NCBI GenBank assembly: GCA_015056255.1
Contig: SVGP01000011.1
Location: 23,679-87,678 of the forward strand
Direction of reading: 5' to 3'
DNA: 64,000 nt
DNA from: Clostridiales bacterium
Lineage (GTDB): Bacteria; Bacillota; Clostridia; Christensenellales; Aristaeellaceae
The notes beneath the pieces were generated by a model, which ran no database searches, was not told where the DNA came from, and worked only from the letters and a program-made list of their open reading frames with translations. A program made the translations under genes and the position numbers. Shown piece by piece: positions 42,491 to 49,723 of this stretch (position 1 is its first letter; every line of letters begins with the position of its first letter).

Positions 42491-43444
42491 ATGAACGACT
42501 ACATGAAAGCGATAACCTACAACTACCCCGAGAAAATCCCCGTCAAGGTCGGCCTTCTGCCCGCCACCTGGGCCAAATACGGAAAGGATCTTCAGGCCAT
42601 CTGCGCACGCTATCCTGATATCTTTAAAAACGTTCAATTGACCGGCGACGTCAAATACTTTACGCCCCCCTCCTACCACGCCGGAAAATTCACCGACGCA
42701 TGGGGCTGTGTGTGGGAAAACATCAAAGAGGGCTACGAGTCCATCGTCACCGGCCACCCCATTCCCGAGCGCGAGGACGTCTGGAATCTAAAAGCCCCCG
42801 AAACCGACATCGGCCTTCCCCATGGCTTTATGTTTTTGCGTCTTATGGACCTTCGCGGCTTTGAAGAGATCATGATCGACTTTGCAGAAGAGCCCGACGA
42901 GCTTCAGCACCTCATTGACATCGTGCGCGACTACAACATCCGCCAGACCGAAATCGAGGTAAAGCGCGATCCTTCAAACGAAATCATCGTTTTCGGCGAC
43001 GATAACGGCATGCAGCATTCCCTGCCCATCAGCCCCGCCAAGTGGCGCAAATACATGAAGCCCGCCTACAAGGCCATCTACGACGTCGTCCACGCAGCCG
43101 GAAAACTCGTCTACATGCACACCGACGGCTGCATCTGGGAAGTCATCGGCGATATGAAAGAAACGGGCGTAGACATCTTAAATCCCCAGATCCGCGCAAA
43201 CGGCCTTCAGCACCTCGTTGACACCTGCAAAGGCAAAATCGCAATCGACCTTGACCTCGACCGCCAGCTGTTCCCGCTTGCAACGCCCAGACAGATCGAA
43301 GAGCACATTGAGGAATGCACACGCGCCATGTATATGCCCGAGGGCGGTCTCATGCTTTGCGCCGAGTGCGCGGCGGACGTTCCGCTTGACAACATCGAAG
43401 CCATCTGCGCAACCCTTGAACGCATGCGCTCCTTCAAGGGGTAA
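42491..43444 (+). CDS. Uroporphyrinogen decarboxylase-like protein, short paralogue 3
   Basis: TIM-barrel protein of 317 residues, shorter than its neighbour and of a different UroD subfamily. Visible segments: TPPSYHAGKFTDAWGCVWEN (substrate-side loop), GDDNGMQHSLPISPAKWRKY, KLVYMHTDGCIWEVIGDM (the HTDG position used for metal in methyltransferase relatives) and DILNPQIRANG. It lacks the Arg-rich N-terminal motif of HemE, so haem synthesis is unlikely. The start at 42491 follows AAGGAG. It lies 14 nt after paralogue 2 and 11 nt before a Gfo/Idh/MocA gene, which suggests joint action on one substrate. Confidence 0.78.
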   Translation: MNDYMKAITYNYPEKIPVKVGLLPATWAKYGKDLQAICARYPDIFKNVQLTGDVKYFTPPSYHAGKFTDAWGCVWENIKEGYESIVTGHPIPEREDVWNLKAPETDIGLPHGFMFLRLMDLRGFEEIMIDFAEEPDELQHLIDIVRDYNIRQTEIEVKRDPSNEIIVFGDDNGMQHSLPISPAKWRKYMKPAYKAIYDVVHAAGKLVYMHTDGCIWEVIGDMKETGVDILNPQIRANGLQHLVDTCKGKIAIDLDLDRQLFPLATPRQIEEHIEECTRAMYMPEGGLMLCAECAADVPLDNIEAICATLERMRSFKG

Positions 43445-43455
43445 GGAGTCATCCA

Positions 43456-44589
43456 ATGAAGAAAATAAACGTCGCGCTCGTCGGGCTCGGCTTTGGCGGC
43501 GCGTTTGCGGAAATCTATAAAGAACACCCAAACGTCGGTGAAGTCACGCTTTTTGACACAAATACTGATCTTTTAAAAGCTTTCTTGGACCGCATCCCGG
43601 GCGCAAAGGCTGCTTCGTCCTTTGACGAAATCCTGAGCGATCCCGCAATCGACGCAGTCCATCTGGTCACACCCATTCCCCTTCACGCCGAGCAGTCCAT
43701 CGCGGTTTTAAACGCCAAAAAGCATTGCGCCTGCACCGTCCCCATGGCGACCAGCCTTGAAGACATCCAAAGAATCGTGGACGCAAAAAGCAGATCTGGC
43801 AAAAACTACATGATGATGGAAACCACGCTCTACACCTACCAGTATCTCTACTGCCAGGAAATGCTGAAAACAGGCGCATTCGGGAAAATCCAGTTCCTTC
43901 GCGGAAGCCACTATCAGGACATGGAAAATTGGCCTGATTACTGGATGGGCCTTCCCCCCATGTGGTACGGCACCCACGCCATCGCCCCCATGATCGGCTT
44001 ATCGGGTTCCCGCATCAAGCGCGTCACCTGCTTTGGCTCCGGCGCAATGCGAAAAGGCCTCCACACTCAATACGGAAACCCCTTCCCCGTAGAATCCGCT
44101 CTCTTCGAGTTTGAAAACGGCCTAAAAGGTGAAGCCACGCGCTCCCTTTTCGAAACCGCCCGCGTCTATCAGGAGGGCATGTTCGTCTACGGCTCAAACG
44201 CCTGCTTCGAATGGGGCTTCTCCGACGGCGATACCCCCTATATCACCACCCTCATCCCCGCAGAAGACGGCTCCCGCGGCGGAAGATACGAAGTAAACGT
44301 CACTCAAATGCCCAACTACCATAGCCGCCTCCCCGAGCCAATCCAGCGATTCACAGTAGGCGGAAACTACGACCCCCTGAACCCCCAAAAATCCTTGGAA
44401 AAAGGCGCAGGCGGAGGCCACCATGGCTCCCACCCGCACCTGGTTCACGAATTTATCATGAGCATCATCGAAGAAAGAACCCCCGCCATCGACGAACACC
44501 TGGCAGCCAACATAACGGCAGCAGGCCTCTGCGCGCATATATCCGCGATGATGGACGGGGAGAAGGTTGTTGTGCCGGAGTTTAACTAA
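43456..44589 (+). CDS. Gfo/Idh/MocA family oxidoreductase
   Basis: NAD(P)-dependent dehydrogenase of 377 residues. The N-terminal Rossmann fold starts VALVGLGFGGAFAE (GxGxxG). Next comes VHLVTPIPLHAEQSI, where homologues carry the EKP lysine (here CACTVPMATSLED, so the usual EKP motif is replaced). The C-terminal alpha/beta substrate domain contains GGGHHGSHPHLVHEF with histidines suited to substrate or metal binding. The altered EKP is notable. It is the last gene of the UroD-like unit and is followed by a terminator. Substrate probably a sugar or cyclitol. Confidence 0.85.
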   Translation: MKKINVALVGLGFGGAFAEIYKEHPNVGEVTLFDTNTDLLKAFLDRIPGAKAASSFDEILSDPAIDAVHLVTPIPLHAEQSIAVLNAKKHCACTVPMATSLEDIQRIVDAKSRSGKNYMMMETTLYTYQYLYCQEMLKTGAFGKIQFLRGSHYQDMENWPDYWMGLPPMWYGTHAIAPMIGLSGSRIKRVTCFGSGAMRKGLHTQYGNPFPVESALFEFENGLKGEATRSLFETARVYQEGMFVYGSNACFEWGFSDGDTPYITTLIPAEDGSRGGRYEVNVTQMPNYHSRLPEPIQRFTVGGNYDPLNPQKSLEKGAGGGHHGSHPHLVHEFIMSIIEERTPAIDEHLAANITAAGLCAHISAMMDGEKVVVPEFN

Positions 44590-44600
44590 TCCGATTACAT

Positions 44601-44635
44601 AAAGCGAACCGCCGGGCAAAACGGCGGTTCGCTTT
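44601..44635. terminator. Terminator between the oxidoreductase and discoidin-like genes
   Basis: AAAGCGAACCGCC (44601-44613) pairs with GGCGGTTCGCTTT (44623-44635). A T-run follows on the plus strand, so it ends the plus-strand unit and may also act on the convergent gene. Confidence 0.85.
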
Positions 44636-44642
44636 TTGATAA

Positions 44643-45734
44643 TTAAAACAATTCAAATTCAGAAATGCAAAGATCGTCTCTGGTCGGATGCGTGCCCCTA
44701 TATATCTTGCTTACATGGAAACGAAATTCCGTGCCGGAAACAGGCTCGCGTAGCCAAACCGTCTGAAATACTCCATGCTGATCATTAACAGTACATGTAG
44801 CTATATACTGTCCATCTACATATAGCTTAAGCTCAGCCACACGGTTGTTTCTGTTATATTGGTATTGATCATATTTACCGTTAAGAATCTTAAATCCACT
44901 TAATGTGTATTTGTTTCCGTCTGTAACCGTAAACCAGAAATCAGGATACCACTCGTTATCGCTGTCCCAAGAGGTTGTCTTGTTTCCATCTATCATGTTA
45001 GCCGGTTCGACCGAAGGATTATTTCCTTTGAACCAACTGCTTGCGCTGACGGTTAAACGCCCTTTGCGTATGCATTCAGATATCGACTTTGTTGTTGCTG
45101 TTGGTTTTATCGTAGGCGTTGATGTAGCACGAACTTCAGTTAGGTAGGACAGCTTTATATAACCAATATAATACGAATTATTGTTACCAGAAAAACGTAT
45201 TTCTCCCCATGTAGAGTTTTTGCCGAACAAACACAGCGTTTCACTCGGATCTACATACATAAATATGTTGCTATATCCACTATATAGAGATGACCATTTA
45301 TCCAATAACTCCTCGATATCTGTTTGGATCTGCGCTAATTCTTCAGTATATTTGGTTTGACGCCTTTTGAATCCAATTGATATCCAGGCTTCTTTATCAT
45401 AAATTTTATCATCCAGTTCTAAGAACTCGGGATTTAGTTTTCGTCCTATAAACAAGTATTCTTGATTACAGGCAAACTTCTTAACATGCTTTATAGGATA
45501 CTCATGCTTTTTTACATCAATAGGCTCCCAAAGGAAAAATTTATTAAACGACGATGTAATTGCTTTACAACGTGCATTGTTTAATGTCTGTACAATTTTT
45601 ACATTTTCATAATTAGAACTAACTTTTTGTAAACGCTCTCCTCTTTCTACAGATGCCTTCCCCTCTTCAATTACTTTTTTTCTCCAATACCAGATACCAA
45701 CAATAACTGCTATCCAAAGTACAACAAAAAACAT
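44643..45734 (-). CDS. Membrane-anchored protein with C-terminal discoidin-like (NADase-type glycan-binding) domain
   Basis: A 363-residue protein not assignable to a characterised family. Residues 1-18 form one membrane anchor (FFVVLWIAVIVGIWYW). The middle (about 20-200) is basic with a coiled, Glu/Gln-rich stretch (KYTEELAQIQTDIEELLDKW). A short Thr/Pro linker (TSTPTIKPTATTK) leads to a C-terminal jelly-roll domain of about 130 residues: NMIDGNKTTSWDSDN, LSGFKILNG, AELKLYVDG and a final ISEFELF. This matches the F5/8-type NADase-like glycan-binding domain. Encoded 12 nt downstream of the JAMM gene in an AT-rich patch. Confidence 0.7.
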   Translation of the reverse strand: MFFVVLWIAVIVGIWYWRKKVIEEGKASVERGERLQKVSSNYENVKIVQTLNNARCKAITSSFNKFFLWEPIDVKKHEYPIKHVKKFACNQEYLFIGRKLNPEFLELDDKIYDKEAWISIGFKRRQTKYTEELAQIQTDIEELLDKWSSLYSGYSNIFMYVDPSETLCLFGKNSTWGEIRFSGNNNSYYIGYIKLSYLTEVRATSTPTIKPTATTKSISECIRKGRLTVSASSWFKGNNPSVEPANMIDGNKTTSWDSDNEWYPDFWFTVTDGNKYTLSGFKILNGKYDQYQYNRNNRVAELKLYVDGQYIATCTVNDQHGVFQTVWLREPVSGTEFRFHVSKIYRGTHPTRDDLCISEFELF

Positions 45735-45746
45735 ATATTTCCTCCC

Positions 45747-46193
45747 CTATCCTATAATTACACATTCAATTTGTTTACAAGAAAATCCATTTTTCTTGTC
45801 CCTTAAGATGACATAGCCAGTAATCTGTACATCCTGTTCCGCTACTGTCACGATTGGTATGTAAAATTCGTCTACAGTATCCAATGCTCGCAGTATCCTT
45901 ATCCCATACTCTACATCCATACAAGACGGTATTTTATTTTGGTTTGCGTGACTATGTACAATACCCACCATCAATATTCCATTTGGCATCCAATCATTCA
46001 CCAGCATATTATTGATAGCAACTACATCTGGTGCATATCCCGTCGATGAACTCTTACCCGTTTCGTCAAAGTAAAACTCCGTGATTTGGTCATTCTCTCT
46101 TGCACCAAGAACTCCGCCGCATTCAGGAGGATTCTTACCAAGTGTGTTGCATATTTGCATATACACGCCTCTCGATATCTTGAGTATCTCCAT
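45747..46193 (-). CDS. JAMM/MPN+ domain metalloprotease-like protein
   Basis: Protein of 148 residues carrying a complete JAMM zinc-protease signature. A Glu lies in PPECGGVLGARE, followed by HSHANQNKIPSCMD, which fits H-S-H-x7-S-x2-D exactly. Such domains cleave isopeptide or C-terminal peptide bonds after ubiquitin-like proteins, or act in phage and defence-related systems. The start at 46193 follows GGAGG by 6 nt; an ORF from 46274 would add a non-conserved leader. No E1, E2 or ubiquitin-like gene is visible nearby. It forms a two-gene unit with the discoidin-like protein. Confidence 0.82.
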   Translation of the reverse strand: MEILKISRGVYMQICNTLGKNPPECGGVLGARENDQITEFYFDETGKSSSTGYAPDVVAINNMLVNDWMPNGILMVGIVHSHANQNKIPSCMDVEYGIRILRALDTVDEFYIPIVTVAEQDVQITGYVILRDKKNGFSCKQIECVIIG

Positions 46194-46353
46194 AATAAAC
46201 CTCCGAAGCAGCCATATAGCATCGTCTAATGGTAATAAAAGTAGACATTTGGTATCAGTTGTATTATAATACATATATTACCATTATGTACCCGTACAGA
46301 GCTATGTTCTTCATGGCTACTAACCTCTACTTATCAATCCATTAAATTTTTAT

Positions 46354-46941
46354 TTACTTTTTATTCCAATCCAAAAACGTCTTATGTGCTACGCCCAGTC
46401 TTCTTCCCGCCTCTCTTGCCGATATTTCCCCTTTTTCCCACAGTTGCCGTACTTCTGTGTAATTTGCGGGTTTCTCCTTGGGCTTTACTCCGAATCTTAC
46501 GCCTCTTGCTTTTGCGGCGGCAATGCCTTCGGCCTGTCGTTTTTTGATGAATTCGCGTTCGGTTTGGGCTACGTAGGATAATAATTGTAGGACGATATCG
46601 GCGATCAGTGTGCCGGTTAAGTCGCGTCCTTTTCTGGTATCCAGAAGCGGCATGTCTATCACTACAATGGCCGCTTCTTTTTCTTTGGTGATGATGCGCC
46701 ATTGCTCCAAGATTTCGTGGTAGTTTCGTCCGAGGCGGTCGATGCTCAGGATGACGAGGGTGTCGTCCTTTTTTAGTCTTTTTACAAGCCTCTGGTATGC
46801 AGGGCGGTTGAAGTCCTTTCCGGAGAGCTTGTCCATGTAGATTCTTTTCTTTGACACGCCGAATGCCTGCATGGCGTCCAATTGTCTGGCTTCGTTCTGT
46901 TCCTTGGTGGAAACTCTTACGTATCCGTACATTTCACTCAT
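46354..46941 (-). CDS. Serine recombinase (resolvase/invertase family)
   Basis: Site-specific recombinase of 195 residues. The N-terminal resolvase domain opens GYVRVSTKEQNEARQL, with the nucleophile Ser in RVS and the supporting DRLGRNY segment. A C-terminal helix-turn-helix (ISAREAGRRLGVAHKTFLDW) recognises DNA. This length is normal for the Tn3/Hin group. No transposase, inverted repeats or obvious recombination site were found next to it, so it may be a remnant of the island carrying the JAMM and discoidin genes, or an independent regulator of DNA inversion. RBS GGAGG. Confidence 0.9.
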   Translation of the reverse strand: MSEMYGYVRVSTKEQNEARQLDAMQAFGVSKKRIYMDKLSGKDFNRPAYQRLVKRLKKDDTLVILSIDRLGRNYHEILEQWRIITKEKEAAIVVIDMPLLDTRKGRDLTGTLIADIVLQLLSYVAQTEREFIKKRQAEGIAAAKARGVRFGVKPKEKPANYTEVRQLWEKGEISAREAGRRLGVAHKTFLDWNKK

Positions 46942-47030
46942 TTGATTTTACCTCCCATATTGGCTTTCTCTTCATTTTACCGCAGGGAGTTTTTTCAGGT
47001 AACACGCCGCATGTATATTCACAGGCATGC

Positions 47031-47066
47031 AAAAACGCCGCCCGGAGCTTTTTCCGAGCGGCGTTT
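47031..47066 (-). terminator. Terminator of the MATE gene
   Basis: AAACGCCGC (47033-47041) pairs with GCGGCGTTT (47058-47066), with a further inner stem, followed by a T-run on the minus strand. It lies 13 nt after the MATE stop codon. Confidence 0.83.
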
Positions 47067-47079
47067 GATGATGCGTTAT

Positions 47080-48447
47080 TTAATTCTCCGCCAGATTTTT
47101 GACCCATTTTCCTCTTCTGAAAAGCAGGATGGCCAGAGACATTTTGATGATTTCAAGGCTTTCCGTTGCGATGTACAAAGACACAAGCCCGATCGGGGTA
47201 AAAAGAGAAAGAACGGTTGAAATCAGAACAGGGCAGGTGTAAAGAAATCCGGAATCGAGGATGAGTGTGGAGACCGCGTCGCCGCCGGCTCTTAATACAA
47301 AGAACGTGCACACCGTGACCACATATACCGGAACAAGGCACGATTTAATGCGGATCATCGTTTTAAGCGCGGTCTGCGCCTGCGGACTCAGTTCATAGAG
47401 ATTATGAATATAAGGCGCGATCGTAAACATGATTCCGGCAATGACAATTCCGACCATGACGCCGAAGGTGATAATCCTTTTGGCGTCCGAGCGGGCTTCG
47501 TCCAGCTTGCCGCTGCCGAGCTTTCCGCCGATAAAAATCGCAATGGACGCTGAAAGGCCGCTGAAGATAATAAACGCGATGTTCATGACCGTATCGACAA
47601 TGGAAATTGCGGCAACCAGAATTTCGTCGATGCGCATATAGGATTTAAAGACGAGAGATGTGCCGATTTGAAACAGCACTTCGTTTGCCGTTAGGGGAAC
47701 CGCTTTTGAAAGCATGCTTTTGAAAAGCGAAAAATCGAGCTTCACAAGGCCTTTGAGGTCTAAGCGGTAAAAATAATTCTTTCCAATTAAGAGAAGGATG
47801 TAGATGGTCATTTCGAGGAGTCTTGCAATCAATGTGGCCAGCGCTGCGCCGCCCACGCCCATTTCAGGCATGCCCAGATTTCCGTAAATGAGCACCCAGT
47901 TTAAAAACGTATTCGTAAGCACAGTGACAATGCCGACCTTTAATTGGATCTTGTTTTGCCCGATGGCCTGCATTGCCATGATGCAGGCTAAAGAAATGCT
48001 GTAGGGAACATAGGAGAATTTGGCGTATTTTACATAATTCAGGCCGCGTGCGATGATCTCGTCGTTTTTCGAAAACAGCTGAAGCGTCCATTCAGGCGTG
48101 ATGAACAGAACCGACATAAACGCCGCCATGACGATGATGCCAAGGGTGATGTTGAGATTTAAAAACTTCTGGCAGCGTTCGTATTTTTTTGCGCCGTAGT
48201 TCTGCGCGATGAAAATGCCCGCCGCGCCGGATAAGCCCCATAAAACGGAGGCCGCGATCATGTAAAAGCGGTTGGCAACCGAAACCGCCGTCAGCGCGGA
48301 TTCGCCGAGACCGCCGACCATGATGTTGTCAATCAGGTTTACAAACGTAGTGACAAACTGCTGCGCCATGATGGGCAGCGCGATTTTGGTCACCTGGAGA
48401 TAAAACGGCTTGTCGCCGATAAAGTCCTTTAAGCGGATTTTGCCCAT
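47080..48447 (-). CDS. MATE family efflux transporter
   Basis: Multidrug/toxic-compound exporter of 455 residues with twelve predicted membrane segments, the standard MATE topology. It opens with ALPIMAQQFVTTFVNLIDNIMVGGLGESALTAVS, the typical family start. Both halves show the internal pseudo-repeat (SKAVPLTANEVLFQIGTSLVF in the second half). It is probably driven by Na+ or H+; the substrate cannot be inferred. Monocistronic, with RBS AGGAG and a terminator at 47031-47066. The divergent neighbour is a phosphoesterase gene about 165 nt away. Confidence 0.92.
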   Translation of the reverse strand: MGKIRLKDFIGDKPFYLQVTKIALPIMAQQFVTTFVNLIDNIMVGGLGESALTAVSVANRFYMIAASVLWGLSGAAGIFIAQNYGAKKYERCQKFLNLNITLGIIVMAAFMSVLFITPEWTLQLFSKNDEIIARGLNYVKYAKFSYVPYSISLACIMAMQAIGQNKIQLKVGIVTVLTNTFLNWVLIYGNLGMPEMGVGGAALATLIARLLEMTIYILLLIGKNYFYRLDLKGLVKLDFSLFKSMLSKAVPLTANEVLFQIGTSLVFKSYMRIDEILVAAISIVDTVMNIAFIIFSGLSASIAIFIGGKLGSGKLDEARSDAKRIITFGVMVGIVIAGIMFTIAPYIHNLYELSPQAQTALKTMIRIKSCLVPVYVVTVCTFFVLRAGGDAVSTLILDSGFLYTCPVLISTVLSLFTPIGLVSLYIATESLEIIKMSLAILLFRRGKWVKNLAEN

Positions 48448-48556
48448 ACGCGCCCTGCTCCTGTTCTTTCTGAAAATACATATAGATTGAGTATAAAGAA
48501 AGCGCGATCAGGTGTCAACAAGCTTTGTGTAAATAGCGTAAAACATAAGCTGTCCA

Positions 48557-48585
48557 TTGCCAATTTATCGCGCGCATATTATAAT
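48557..48585 (+). promoter_or_regulatory. Promoter of the metallophosphatase gene
   Basis: TTGCCA (48557-48562), 17-nt spacer, TATAAT (48580-48585), 26 nt before the start codon. Confidence 0.72.
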
Positions 48586-48611
48586 GAAGAAAAATATCCG
48601 GAGGAAAATGA

Positions 48612-49715
48612 ATGGATACCGTTGTTCAGAAGGTTTCTTTTCCCGAAAACAGGCGAATTCTCGTCCTTTCCGATCCGCATGCGCATAAGGAAGGATTTAC
48701 GTCTCTCCTTGAACGCGCGCGCTTTTCAGCGGAAGATATCCTGGTCATCGTCGGCGACATTCTTGAAAAAGGGCCGGACAGCCTCGGGCTTCTGCGCGAG
48801 GTGATGCGCCTTTCAAAAAGCCATACCGTTTACACCCTCATGGGCAATGTCGATTACTGGCGGCTTGTCGGAGTTATGTCGAACGACGAACAACAGCAGC
48901 GCGATCTGCTTGATTTTTCCATCTCCGCACAAAAATGGTGGCCGTCAAGCTTTCTTAAGGAAATGCTTGGCGAGGTCGGTCTGCCCCTTTCGGATGCGCT
49001 TGACACAAAGAAGGCGTTTCCACTTTTAAGAGCGCATTTCAAAAAGGAACTGGAATTTCTTGAAAACTGCCCAACGATTCTGGATACCCAGCGCATGATC
49101 TTCGTTCACGGCGGCATTCCCCATGAAAATCTGGACGCGCTTGCGACCGAAGAACGTCACCAATTTCTGAAATGGGATCGCTTTCTTTCCGCAAACCTTT
49201 CCTTCCAGAAAACCGTCGTCGTCGGCCACTGGCCGGTCACGCTGTATTCCCCCTCCTTCCCGAACGCCGCGCCCCTTTATAAGGAAGATCAGAACATACT
49301 CTCCATTGACGGCGGCTGCGGCATCAAAAAGGAAGGGCAGATCAACCTTCTAATCTTCCCCTCCTGTGCGTCAAAGGAATATGAGCTTCTCACATGGGAC
49401 GGTCTTCCGACTGTAACGGCGCTCGACGATCAGGCCGAATCGACCGATTTCGGCTATATCCGCTGGGGCGACGACGAAGTAACCGTTATCGAAAATGACG
49501 GTGAAACAGCAAAAGTTCTGTTCCGCGAAAGAATCATGACCGTTCCCTCAAATGGACTTTACCAGAGAAACGGCGTCTGGCATGCAAGCGAAATTACCGA
49601 TTACCGTCTGCCCGTCTCCCCCGGCGACACGCTTTCGGTGATCAAAGAAACGCCGCACGGGCTTTATGCCAAGAAAAACAATGTAACCGGCTGGTATCTG
49701 GGCGGGTATCGCTGA
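48612..49715 (+). CDS. Calcineurin-like metallophosphoesterase
   Basis: Metal-dependent phosphoesterase of 367 residues. The five family motifs are in order: LSDPHAHKEG (D-x-H), VGDILEKGPDS (GDxxxKG), LMGNVDYW (GN[H/D]), FVHGGIP, and VVGHWPVTLYSP (GHxP). This pattern fits serine/threonine phosphatase-like or ApaH-like enzymes. The C-terminal about 110 residues are a beta-rich extension ending in YLGGYR, resembling an SH3-like module. Substrate unknown. Own promoter at 48557-48585. The stop lies 8 nt from the end of the convergent glycyl radical enzyme gene and no terminator separates them. Confidence 0.88.
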   Translation: MDTVVQKVSFPENRRILVLSDPHAHKEGFTSLLERARFSAEDILVIVGDILEKGPDSLGLLREVMRLSKSHTVYTLMGNVDYWRLVGVMSNDEQQQRDLLDFSISAQKWWPSSFLKEMLGEVGLPLSDALDTKKAFPLLRAHFKKELEFLENCPTILDTQRMIFVHGGIPHENLDALATEERHQFLKWDRFLSANLSFQKTVVVGHWPVTLYSPSFPNAAPLYKEDQNILSIDGGCGIKKEGQINLLIFPSCASKEYELLTWDGLPTVTALDDQAESTDFGYIRWGDDEVTVIENDGETAKVLFRERIMTVPSNGLYQRNGVWHASEITDYRLPVSPGDTLSVIKETPHGLYAKKNNVTGWYLGGYR

Positions 49716-49723
49716 AAAGGCTT

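Noticed and set aside
46354..46941. Complete transposon around the serine recombinase
   Set aside because: No transposase, terminal inverted repeats or duplicated target could be found on either side.
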